From Candidatus Caccocola faecipullorum (lineage in GTDB: Bacteria; Synergistota; Synergistia; Synergistales; Synergistaceae): a stretch of DNA of 6,673 nt. A model generated the notes under the pieces. It saw only the letters and a program-made list of their open reading frames with translations. It did not search any database and had not been told where the DNA came from. Of this stretch, positions 1-6,216 are shown piece after piece (the first letter of the stretch is position 1; every line of letters starts with the position of its first letter). The stretch covers positions 1 to 6,673 of the forward strand of contig DVKA01000229.1 in assembly GCA_018716365.1 (NCBI GenBank), given 5' to 3'. The position numbers were made by a program, and so were the translations under genes.

Positions 1-115
1 CGGAATCACCGAGAGGGGCTTTATGCTGATTTCTACTATGTTCTTGTATATGACTTTTCAACGCTTCAAGTCATATAAAATCCTTATTATGTTACGTTTT
101 ATATAACGTTATCTT
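1..115. other. AT-rich noncoding stretch after tpiA
   Basis: Positions 31-115 are only about 26% G+C, against clearly GC-rich neighbouring genes. Two plus-strand frames are open from the window edge (to stops at 76-78 and 104-106) and would encode at most 25 and 34 residues, which I do not recognise. They could be the tail of a convergent gene outside the window or chance. A short imperfect hairpin (ACGTT at 94-98, AACGT at 105-109) lies just beyond the tpiA stop. No clear terminator for tpiA was found. Confidence 0.4.
47..77. repeat. 10-bp-arm inverted repeat downstream of tpiA
   Basis: TATATGACTT (47-56) is a perfect inverted match to AAGTCATATA (68-77) around an 11-nt spacer. It lies about 40 nt past the tpiA stop. 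No T tract follows on either strand, so it is not a classical intrinsic terminator. It may be a transcript 3'-end hairpin, an operator for a gene beyond the edge, or a relic of a mobile element end. Confidence 0.6.
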
Positions 116-901
116 TTACAGCGCGTTCTTCACGATCTGCATGAAGCTGTCCGGCTTGAGCGACGCGCCGCCTACGAGTACGCCGTCTATGTCGGCCTGC
201 GAGATTATGCCTTTCGTGTTGTCTGCCTTGACGCTGCCGCCGTACAGAATGATGAGCTCGCCGGCGGTCTTTTCGCAGAAGTTTTCTTTTGCAAGGCCGC
301 GTATGAAGCCACAGACCTCTTCGGCGTCGGCGTCGCTCGCAGTCTTGCCGGTGCCTATCGCCCATACGGGCTCATAGGCTATTATCATCTTATGCGCAAG
401 CGTCTCGCCGTCTATTCCTTTGAGCCCCTCGACGAACTGTCTCTTTATGACGTCGAAAGCCTTGCCGCTTTCGCGCTCTTCAAGCGTTTCGCCGACGCAG
501 AGAACGGCGACGAGACCGCAGTCTATCGCGGCGTGTATCTTTTTATTAAGCTCTTCGTCCGTCTCGCGGAATATATGGCGTCTCTCGCTGTGGCCTATGA
601 GGACGTGCGTCGCGCCTATCTCGGTAATCATAGGGCCGGAGGTCTCGCCGGTGAAGGCTCCGCTCTTTTCCCAGTGCATATTTTCTGCGCCGATTATTAC
701 GGGCAGTTCTTTTGCGGCGTTTACGGCGGTGAGCAGCGAGACGGCGGGAACAAAGAATGCTATTTCTTCCGTTCCTGCGGCGACCGCTTCCTGTACATCT
801 TTAGCGTCTTTAAGCTCCGCACCAAATTTGTTAAAGAATTCACTTGTTGCCGCCGGGCCGTGGTTCATCTTCCAGTTTCCGGCGATAAATTTCCTGCGCA
901 T
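116..901 (-). CDS. tpiA: Triose-phosphate isomerase
   Basis: Interconverts dihydroxyacetone phosphate and glyceraldehyde 3-phosphate in the cytosol, in glycolysis and gluconeogenesis. The 261-aa product is a normal-length TIM barrel. Visible motifs are the N-terminal FIAGNWKMN with substrate Lys11, IGHSERR with electrophile His104, the catalytic YEPVWAIGTGK loop with general base Glu177, and the phosphate-binding GGSV at 221-224. The start was set at 901 because GGAGGG lies 6 nt upstream and the protein then begins with the usual few residues before GNWKMN. An in-frame ATG at 964 would add 21 residues unlike the family and would run through the upstream hairpin. It is the last gene of the gap-pgk-tpiA cluster, separated from pgk by 90 nt that carry a hairpin and a TATAAT box. 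No key residue is missing. Identification is secure. Confidence 0.97.
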   Translation of the reverse strand: MRRKFIAGNWKMNHGPAATSEFFNKFGAELKDAKDVQEAVAAGTEEIAFFVPAVSLLTAVNAAKELPVIIGAENMHWEKSGAFTGETSGPMITEIGATHVLIGHSERRHIFRETDEELNKKIHAAIDCGLVAVLCVGETLEERESGKAFDVIKRQFVEGLKGIDGETLAHKMIIAYEPVWAIGTGKTASDADAEEVCGFIRGLAKENFCEKTAGELIILYGGSVKADNTKGIISQADIDGVLVGGASLKPDSFMQIVKNAL

Positions 902-907
902 CTTTAT

Positions 908-913
908 CCCTCC
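908..913 (-). promoter_or_regulatory. Ribosome binding site deciding the tpiA start
   Basis: On the minus strand GGAGGG sits 6 nt before the ATG at 901. This strong Shine-Dalgarno match favours that start over the upstream in-frame ATG at 964, which lacks a comparable site. Confidence 0.8.
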
Positions 914-943
914 GTTGAAGTATCTGTTCGATGATATTCGGAC

Positions 944-949
944 ATTATA
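944..949 (-). promoter_or_regulatory. Possible internal -10 element upstream of tpiA
   Basis: The minus strand reads TATAAT exactly, about 43 nt before the tpiA ATG. No good -35 hexamer is present at 16-18 nt upstream; that stretch lies in the loop of the preceding hairpin. The box overlaps the T-rich tail of the hairpin, so part of the match could reflect terminator composition. It is a candidate for a weak internal promoter that would let tpiA be transcribed apart from gap-pgk. Confidence 0.3.
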
Positions 950-981
950 AAAGAACGCCTCCACTTTTGATGAAGGCGTTC
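946..981 (-). terminator. Terminator-like hairpin between pgk and tpiA
   Basis: On the minus strand GAACGCCT pairs perfectly with AGGCGTTC (arms 974-981 and 953-960 on the plus strand) around a 13-nt loop, and the 3' arm is followed at once by TTTTAT. It begins 10 nt after the pgk stop. The stem is short and the T tract brief, so partial termination or a 3'-end-stabilising structure is more likely than a full stop. In the opposite direction there is no T tract. Confidence 0.45.
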
Positions 982-991
982 GTGGTCTGAC

Positions 992-2182
992 TTACCGGAT
1001 GACGTAAGGCTCTATGCCGGGAAGGCTCTTGCCTTCGAAGAATTCGAGGCTCGCTCCCCCGCCCGTCGAAACGTGCGATACTTTGTCTTCCATTTTGAAG
1101 AGCGCTATCGCCGCTGCGGAATCTCCTCCGCCTACGACCGTCAGAGCGCCCTTCTCCGTCGCGCCGGCGAGCGCCTTGGCTACCGCCTCGGTGCCCTTTG
1201 CGAAGGCGGGCATTTCGAAGACGCCCATCGGGCCGTTCCAGAGGACGGTCTTCGCGGCAAGTATCTCTTTCGTGAAGAGCTCCGCAGTTTCAGGACCTAT
1301 GTCGAGGCCCATTTCATCCTGTGGGATGGCGTCCGACTTGACGGTTTTCGCAGGCGCATCGGCCTTGAACTCGGGGGCGACGACTGCGTCGACGGGAAGA
1401 AGTATTTTCACGCCGAGCGCCTTCGCTTCTTCAAGCATCTTAGCCGCGAAGTCAAGCTTCTCCGTCTCGCAGAGCGATTTGCCTATTTCGAGCCCCTGCG
1501 CCTTGAGGAAGGTGAAGGCCATGCCGCCGCCGATGAGTATCGTGTCGGCTTTTTTCAGCATATTCTCGACGACTGCGATTTTATCAGAGACCTTGGCTCC
1601 GCCGAGGATGAGCACGAAGGGCTTCTTCGGCTCGTCGCGCGCCGCGGAGAGCATCGTTATCTCGCAGTCGATGAGTTTGCCGGAGAAGGAAGGAATGAGC
1701 TCCGCCGCAGCACGCGTAGAGGCGTGCGCCCTGTGCGCCGCGCTGAACGCGTCCATGACGAAGACGTCGAAATCCTTCACGAGCTTCTTTGCGAACTCCA
1801 TGTCGTTCTTTTCCTCTTCTGGATAGAAGCGGACGTTTTCGAGCAGGAGCACTTCTCCGTCCTTCCAGTCCGCGACGGCTTCGTCGACCTTTTCGCCTAT
1901 GCAGTCTGGCACGAAACGCACAGGCCAGCCTGTCAGCTTCGCAAGCTCTTCGCCGACCGGCTCAAGCGTATATTTGAGGTTGACGGTTCCCTTCGGGCGT
2001 CCGAGATGCGAGACGAGCGCGATTTTCGCGCCGGCGTCGCGCAGCGCCGTCAGCGTCGGAAGGTGCGCCTTTATGCGCGTATCGTCGCTGACCCTGCCTT
2101 CGGCCAGGGGGACGTTGAAGTCCACCCTGACCAGAACCTTTTTACCCGCTACGTCCGAGGGAGAAAAGGTCTTCAGGCGCAT
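992..2182 (-). CDS. pgk: Phosphoglycerate kinase
   Basis: Transfers phosphate between 1,3-bisphosphoglycerate and ADP, the first ATP-yielding step of glycolysis, reversibly in the cytosol. The 396-aa length is standard for bacterial PGK. The N-terminal domain shows RVDFNVP (19-25), HLGRPKG (59-65), the ENVRFYPEEE segment and the DAFSAAHRAHAS segment (about 144-155), which bind 3-phosphoglycerate. The C-terminal nucleotide domain shows LGGAKVSDKI (193-202), WNGPMGVFE (315-323), GGGDSAAA (351-358) and STGGGASLEF (372-381). The middle motif reads DAFSAAH where most homologues have DAFG(T/A)AH, a mild variation. The start is 4 nt after the gap stop, with AGGA in the last gap codons 10 nt upstream, so translation is probably coupled to gap. 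No frameshift or truncation is seen. Confidence 0.98.
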   Translation of the reverse strand: MRLKTFSPSDVAGKKVLVRVDFNVPLAEGRVSDDTRIKAHLPTLTALRDAGAKIALVSHLGRPKGTVNLKYTLEPVGEELAKLTGWPVRFVPDCIGEKVDEAVADWKDGEVLLLENVRFYPEEEKNDMEFAKKLVKDFDVFVMDAFSAAHRAHASTRAAAELIPSFSGKLIDCEITMLSAARDEPKKPFVLILGGAKVSDKIAVVENMLKKADTILIGGGMAFTFLKAQGLEIGKSLCETEKLDFAAKMLEEAKALGVKILLPVDAVVAPEFKADAPAKTVKSDAIPQDEMGLDIGPETAELFTKEILAAKTVLWNGPMGVFEMPAFAKGTEAVAKALAGATEKGALTVVGGGDSAAAIALFKMEDKVSHVSTGGGASLEFFEGKSLPGIEPYVIR

Positions 2183-2186
2183 AGCG

Positions 2187-3206
2187 TTACAGTCCTTTTT
2201 TGAGGATGTAGTTTGCGAGGTCTATAACTCTGTTGCTGTATCCGCACTCGTTGTCGTACCACGAGAGGAGTTTTATCATCCTGTCGCCCATCGCCATCGT
2301 ATGGCGCGGAGCGAATATCGAGGAGTGCGTGTCGCCGACGAAGTCCATCGAAACGAGGTCTTCAGGCTCATATTCGAGGATTCCCTTGAGGTAGGTTTCA
2401 GCGGCTTCCTTCATGGCGGCGTTCACGTCTTCGGCGGTCGCGGGCTTCTCAAGCACCACGGTGAGGTCTACGACGGAGACGTCCGGCGTCGGGACGCGAA
2501 GCGCGAATCCGTTGAGCTTGCCCTTAAGCTCCGGCATGACTTCGGAGATGGCCTTCGCCGCGCCGGTGCTGGTCGGGATGATGGAGAGCGCCGCGGCTCT
2601 TCCGCGAGAGAGGTTTTTGTGCGGGAAGTCGAGCGTCTTCTGGTCGTTAGTATAAGCGTGGACGGTGTTCATAAGTCCTTCTTTGATTCCGAACTTGCCC
2701 TGGAGGACTTTGCAGACAGGCGCGAGGCAGTTCGTCGTGCAGGAGGCGTTCGAAATGATGTTGTGCTTCGCGGGGTCGTAGACTTCCTCGTTGACGCCCA
2801 TGACTATCGTCGCGTCGTGGTTTTTGGCGGGGGCGGAGATTATCACCTTTTTCGCTCCGGCGGCGATGTGCGCGGAGGCCTGATTGGCGTCGGTGTAGCG
2901 TCCGGTCGACTCTATGACGAGGTCGACGCCCATTTCCTTCCACGGAAGCTTCGCGGGATCGGGCTCGGCGAGCGCTCTGATTTTCTGTCCGTTCACTACG
3001 AGATAGTCTCCGTCAACCTCGACGGTGCCAGGGAAGCGGCGGAATACCGAGTCGTACTTGAGAAGATAAGCAAGCGAAGACGGCGGCGTGAGGTCGTTGA
3101 TAGCGACTATTTCAAACTCGTTCTCTTTCCCGTTCGTGAAGAACGCGCGGAGAGAAAGACGTCCGATACGTCCGAAACCGTTGATTGCAACCTTATACTT
3201 GGCCAT
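2187..3206 (-). CDS. gap: Type I glyceraldehyde-3-phosphate dehydrogenase
   Basis: Oxidises and phosphorylates glyceraldehyde 3-phosphate to 1,3-bisphosphoglycerate with NAD(P) in the cytosol. The 339-aa product begins with the Rossmann motif INGFGRIGR (8-16). Asn37-Asp38 (the usual NAD-binding aspartate) follows the second strand. The active site SNASCTTNC (152-160) gives nucleophile Cys156, and His183 in the TVHAYT segment is the expected base. The catalytic domain has the S-loop region [14 protein letters not shown] (193-206), [14 protein letters not shown] and the C-terminal [11 protein letters not shown]. The retained Asp38 and the Pro in the S-loop argue for NAD rather than NADP preference, as inference. 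The start has an excellent AAGGAGGG site 9 nt upstream. It heads the gap-pgk-tpiA cluster and has its own 153-nt leader with a strong inverted repeat, so it probably has its own regulation. Confidence 0.98.
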   Translation of the reverse strand: MAKYKVAINGFGRIGRLSLRAFFTNGKENEFEIVAINDLTPPSSLAYLLKYDSVFRRFPGTVEVDGDYLVVNGQKIRALAEPDPAKLPWKEMGVDLVIESTGRYTDANQASAHIAAGAKKVIISAPAKNHDATIVMGVNEEVYDPAKHNIISNASCTTNCLAPVCKVLQGKFGIKEGLMNTVHAYTNDQKTLDFPHKNLSRGRAAALSIIPTSTGAAKAISEVMPELKGKLNGFALRVPTPDVSVVDLTVVLEKPATAEDVNAAMKEAAETYLKGILEYEPEDLVSMDFVGDTHSSIFAPRHTMAMGDRMIKLLSWYDNECGYSNRVIDLANYILKKGL

Positions 3207-3215
3207 GATAAAATG

Positions 3216-3223
3216 CCCTCCTT
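3216..3223 (-). promoter_or_regulatory. Strong ribosome binding site of gap
   Basis: The minus strand reads AAGGAGGG 9 nt before the gap ATG, the best Shine-Dalgarno match in the window. It fits a highly expressed enzyme and fixes the gap start. Confidence 0.85.
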
Positions 3224-3240
3224 ATAGGTTTTTATCTTTC

Positions 3241-3269
3241 GTTATATTTACGCCGGAGAGGGATAAACT
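3241..3269 (-). promoter_or_regulatory. Possible weak promoter of gap
   Basis: The minus strand has TATAAC (3241-3246) with AGTTTA 17 nt upstream (3264-3269). The -10 is a good match and the -35 a poor one. If used, transcription would start roughly 30 nt before the gap ATG and the -35 would lie in the loop and arm of the inverted repeat, making that repeat a DNA operator rather than an mRNA hairpin. This reading is tentative. Confidence 0.25.
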
Positions 3270-3291
3270 GTTTTCTATCCCTCTCACGGCG
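3251..3291. repeat. Strong inverted repeat in the gap leader
   Basis: GAGAGGGATA (3256-3265) is a perfect inverted match to TATCCCTCTC (3276-3285) around a 10-nt spacer. CGCCG (3251-3255) then pairs with CGGCG (3287-3291) with one unpaired A at 3286. The result is a 15-bp stem with one bulge. Neither strand has a clean T tract right after it, so it is a poor intrinsic terminator. It could be an operator for a dimeric repressor (arm centres about two helical turns apart), a stabilising or processing hairpin at the 5' end of gap mRNA, or a 3' end for the upstream operon. Confidence 0.75.
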
Positions 3292-3294
3292 ATT

Positions 3295-3343
3295 TTGACG
3301 CTTTTTCCGCTGCCGGTCGAACCGCTGCTCGCGGCTTGACGCT
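3295..3343. repeat. Octamer direct repeat TTGACGCT upstream of gap
   Basis: TTGACGCT occurs at 3295-3302 and 3336-3343, 41 bp apart from start to start, close to four helical turns, inside the noncoding stretch between the debranching-family gene and gap. It may be a pair of regulator sites, but an 8-bp repeat in a short region could arise by chance. Confidence 0.3.
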
Positions 3344-3359
3344 CAAAAAAGTTTAAGAT

Positions 3360-5318
3360 TTACGCTTCCGTTTCAAGGTCTTCGTGAAGCACGCGGAGCA
3401 GTTCTCCGAGAGCCGCGGCGCTGAGCACGTCTCCGTGCGGGCGGTACGGCATCATTCCGTCGAAGAGCTGTGCGACTCCGCCGAGGCAGCCGTGACGCAG
3501 GTGCGAGTTGAACGGACGGATGAACGCCCATCCAAGATCTTTTCTGGTCGGGTTGTATTTCAGATAGGCCGTTATAAACTGGCCGAGGAGCCAGGGCCAC
3601 GCCATGCCGCGGTAGCAGGCTTTGATGCGCTGGTCGAGGCGGCCTTCGAAGCGGCCTTTGAATTTATCGTGGCGCGGGTCGAGCGTACGGAGGCCGTAGG
3701 TCGTGTACAGCTCGTTCCAGCATATGCGGACGACCTTCTGCGCCGTCTCGGGCGAAAGCGGGCTGTAAGGCAGCGACGCCGCGAGTATCTGGTTCGGCCT
3801 GATTGAGTTGTCGGTCTTGAATGTCTCGGGATCGACGCAGTCGTAGAGGCCGTTCATGTCGAAGCTCCAGAAGGTATCGTTGAAGGATTTCGCGCACTTC
3901 TCCGCCGCTTCTCCGTACTGCTTGTCGCCGGTGAGCTGCTCGGCGGTCTTCAGCGCGTTGTACCAGAGCGCGTTGATTTCGACGAGATAGCCCTTGCGAG
4001 CGACGACGACCTCGTCGCCGGCAGTCGCTCCCATCCAGTGACGCGCGGTGTCGGAGACCGTGAGCTTGAGGAGCATGTTCGAATCGCACACGACGTCGAG
4101 CTGCGGCACGCCGTTAAGGTATCTGTCGACGATCTGCTTCACGCCGCTCTTAAGCGCGTCAGCCTCGGCTCCGGCTTCCTTGACGTGGCCGAGATATTTG
4201 CCGGCCGCGTAGACGAACCAGAGTCCGTTGTCGGCTCCGCCGTTTTCAAAGGCGCATCCGCAGCCGGAGACTCTCTCCGGCATGACCCATCCGTTCTTCT
4301 CCACCGCGCCGAGCCAGTATTTCAGCGCCTTGAGCGCGACGTCTTCGCGGCCTGTCGCAAGCAGGAGGCCAGGAAGGGCTATAAACGTATCGCGCGGCTT
4401 CGCGTCGACCGAGGGATAGCCGGTGTATATCGGGGCTATGCACTCTTCGCGGTCGTCGACGAGGTGGTACGAGGAAACTATCATATCCTGTTCGGCGCTG
4501 TTGTTCGCCGGAATGTTCGCCTGTTCGAGTATATCTTCGAAGCGCGCGGCGGCTTCCTGCTCCATGGCTGCGAGCTGCTTGGCGCTGAAGTTCTGAGGTT
4601 CCTGAGAAAGGACTACGTAAAGGACGTCGCCTTCAGAAAGCTCGTTAGAGATAAGCCCCGGCGACCAGAGATGGTCGACGGAGGGCGCGTCGATGCGGTC
4701 GTCCTGCTCGTAGATGAGGTTCTCAAACCAGAGCGGTTTGAGCGACCATGTCCCCGCGGTCGCGGAGACGCGGCTGGTGCGGCCCTTGCCGGTGATGCTG
4801 ATGCTGTGCGCGTTGTCCGACGATACGCTGAAGTCCGCGCTGTTCGATTCCGCGCAGACGGCGTTGCTGTATCTGTGCGCGACGAGCGGGCGCAGGTCGA
4901 GGCGGATCTTGTCGGGAGCCGCGAGAAGCTCGTACTTGATCACCGTGCATTCCTTGCCGCGCGGCATAAATATAGATTTTTTCAGGAGGATGCTGTGAAT
5001 AACGAAAAGCATGCTCGGATATGGATTTCCCTGATATTCCTGAAGGTATCTGTAACCGTCGGGATAAACCAGATCCTTGTATCTATTTGTCGAAAGCTGG
5101 TATTTTTTGTTGCGGTCGAATAATGTTTCTTCGATTTTACTGACGAGGACGGAATGCTGTTTTTCTTCTCCGTTCCTGACGACCAGGAGTCCGTGTTCCC
5201 TTCTCGTGTTAGCACCTATGACTGTGGAGAAGCCGTAACTCCCGCGCCCGTTTGAAATCAGAAATTCTCTCCCGGCGCCTTTGTCGTAGGTGTTAACGTC
5301 CGCTTTTCCTAAGTACAT
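3360..5318 (-). CDS. GH133-like amylo-alpha-1,6-glucosidase family protein with altered active site
   Basis: The 652-aa product matches the bacterial/archaeal glycogen-debranching family: an N-terminal GDE_N-like beta domain (NGRGSYGFSTVIGANTRR start at 23) and a C-terminal (alpha/alpha)6-barrel from about residue 280. Retained scaffold motifs are RDTFIALPGLLLATGR (309-324), ADNGLWF around Asp363, VEINALWYNAL (446-456), IRPNQ, YGLRTLDP and WPWLLG. No signal peptide or membrane segment is seen. Family members hydrolyse alpha-1,6 branches of glycogen-like glucans in the cytosol. Here the usual GDWGRDT reads DAKPRDT, WMDAK reads WMGAT, TPR reads VAR (439-441), YHQGTVWPW reads CYRGMAWPW (568-576) and SEIFDG reads AQLFDG, putting Gln617 where the catalytic Glu is expected. 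Ancestry is clear, but debranching activity is doubtful. The start at 5318 was chosen because AAAGGGGG is 9 nt upstream; ATGs at 5327 and 5324 sit on the ribosome site. It overlaps whiA by 26 nt, implying coupled translation. Confidence 0.85.
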   Translation of the reverse strand: MYLGKADVNTYDKGAGREFLISNGRGSYGFSTVIGANTRREHGLLVVRNGEEKQHSVLVSKIEETLFDRNKKYQLSTNRYKDLVYPDGYRYLQEYQGNPYPSMLFVIHSILLKKSIFMPRGKECTVIKYELLAAPDKIRLDLRPLVAHRYSNAVCAESNSADFSVSSDNAHSISITGKGRTSRVSATAGTWSLKPLWFENLIYEQDDRIDAPSVDHLWSPGLISNELSEGDVLYVVLSQEPQNFSAKQLAAMEQEAAARFEDILEQANIPANNSAEQDMIVSSYHLVDDREECIAPIYTGYPSVDAKPRDTFIALPGLLLATGREDVALKALKYWLGAVEKNGWVMPERVSGCGCAFENGGADNGLWFVYAAGKYLGHVKEAGAEADALKSGVKQIVDRYLNGVPQLDVVCDSNMLLKLTVSDTARHWMGATAGDEVVVARKGYLVEINALWYNALKTAEQLTGDKQYGEAAEKCAKSFNDTFWSFDMNGLYDCVDPETFKTDNSIRPNQILAASLPYSPLSPETAQKVVRICWNELYTTYGLRTLDPRHDKFKGRFEGRLDQRIKACYRGMAWPWLLGQFITAYLKYNPTRKDLGWAFIRPFNSHLRHGCLGGVAQLFDGMMPYRPHGDVLSAAALGELLRVLHEDLETEA

Positions 5319-6207
5319 TGGCATCATCCCCCTTTAGTTGCGTCTGAAGTATATGTTCTAACTTTCGCCATCTATATTCTACCGTACTTTTGCTAATTGG
5401 TCTCGGTAAAGTTTGGCCAAGTTCTTTCAAAGATATGCTCGGATTTCGTTTTCTCGCCGCGACGAGCTCGAAAAGCGGTTCCGGAAGCGTTTCCGTTATG
5501 CCCAGCTCGTCCATGCGGCGTATAAGCTCCATCTGCCCGCGCGCCGCCTCGATGCTTTTGTTGATGTTCGCGGCGTCGCAGTTGACGAGCTTGTTCGCGT
5601 GGCTGCGCATCGAGCGGTAGATGGCCGTCTCCTCGAGCGAGAGCGCCGTCTTGACGAGCCCCATGCGCGAGAGCAGGGTCACTATCTGCTGCTGGTCGCG
5701 CAGCGTGAGCTCCCTGTACGTCGCACGCTTGCGCACGCCGACGGTGAAGCCGCAGGATTTCAGTATCGCCTGGAGGCGTTCCGCCGAGCCGTTCGCCGTC
5801 TGCGGGCGCATGATGAGGTAATATCCGGCCTTCGGCATGTAGAGCGCGCCGCAGCTTCCGAAGATGCCGCGCACCCAGCCCCAGTTGCGCGTGCGCTTCG
5901 CCGTCGAGCGCGTGACGGAGAGTATATCCGCAGTGCGCTCCTTGTCCGCCGCGAAGACTATCTTGCCCTTTATCTGCGTGTCGATGAGCCTTATGCCCTG
6001 CTGTCCGTCCGCGGGACAGGAACAGCACTCGCCCCACAGCCGCATGAGACGCCTGACCGCGAAGAGGCGCGGCGATATAAACATGATTTCCTCGCCGCGC
6101 GCGCGCGAAGGCAGCCCGTCGAGAATGCCCGCCGCTTCGTCGCGCGCCTGCTCGTTCGACGGCATCGCGCCCCATTCGTCCCAAATAGTTCTGTTGACGC
6201 TTTCCAT
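5293..6207 (-). CDS. whiA: DNA-binding regulator WhiA
   Basis: WhiA proteins combine a LAGLIDADG homing-endonuclease-like fold, without nuclease function, with a C-terminal helix-turn-helix. They control sporulation genes in Streptomyces and affect division and chromosome segregation in Bacillus. This 304-aa product is close to the usual length. The endonuclease-like core includes WVRGIFGSCGALYMPKAGYYL (from 111). The family signature region follows: RSHANKLVNCDAANINKSIEAA (201-222), and LPEPLFELVAARKRNPSISLKELGQ into the helix-turn-helix PRPISKSTVEYRWRKL (269-284). The first 40 residues are divergent from the usual start. GAGG lies 7 nt before the ATG, overlapping the yvcK stop region. The gene is 9 nt after yvcK, the conserved order in many bacteria, and its 3' end overlaps the next gene. 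The family call is secure; the regulon here is unknown. Confidence 0.92.
   Translation of the reverse strand: MESVNRTIWDEWGAMPSNEQARDEAAGILDGLPSRARGEEIMFISPRLFAVRRLMRLWGECCSCPADGQQGIRLIDTQIKGKIVFAADKERTADILSVTRSTAKRTRNWGWVRGIFGSCGALYMPKAGYYLIMRPQTANGSAERLQAILKSCGFTVGVRKRATYRELTLRDQQQIVTLLSRMGLVKTALSLEETAIYRSMRSHANKLVNCDAANINKSIEAARGQMELIRRMDELGITETLPEPLFELVAARKRNPSISLKELGQTLPRPISKSTVEYRWRKLEHILQTQLKGDDANVLRKSGR
5328..5335 (-). promoter_or_regulatory. Ribosome binding site deciding the GH133-like gene start
   Basis: The minus strand reads AAAGGGGG inside the end of whiA. It directly abuts the ATG at 5327, which is too close, and is 9 nt from the ATG at 5318, a good spacing. This supports the shorter 652-aa protein. 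Confidence 0.7.
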
Positions 6208-6216
6208 TAGTTGGCC

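Noticed and set aside
23..106. A 27-codon plus-strand small ORF with GAGAGGGG upstream of its ATG
   Set aside because: AT-rich, hydrophobic and unrecognised; the purine run is only 4 nt from the ATG and the frame is also open to the window edge, so it may be a gene tail or chance. Not enough to call a gene.
902..964. N-terminal extension of triose-phosphate isomerase by 21 residues from an ATG at 964
   Set aside because: No ribosome site for it, the extra residues do not fit the family, and the ATG at 901 has GGAGGG at ideal spacing.
1073..2203. A 376-codon plus-strand open frame opposite pgk
   Set aside because: Shadow of pgk, whose motifs are complete from end to end.
1899..3227. A 442-codon open frame on the plus strand, opposite gap and the start of pgk
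   Set aside because: It mirrors the codon bias of well-identified genes on the other strand, is rich in Arg, Val and Asp without recognisable domains, and has no family match that I see. The minus-strand genes account fully for the DNA.
3342..3359. T run on the minus strand just after the GH133-like stop, as a terminator
   Set aside because: The run of six T is not preceded by a stable stem, so it is not an intrinsic terminator by itself.
4038..5123. A 361-codon plus-strand open frame opposite the GH133-like gene
   Set aside because: Same antisense effect of GC-rich codons; low-complexity Arg/Val/Glu composition and no motif.
5413..6210. A 265-codon plus-strand open frame opposite whiA
   Set aside because: Arg-rich shadow frame; WhiA motifs on the other strand explain the region.
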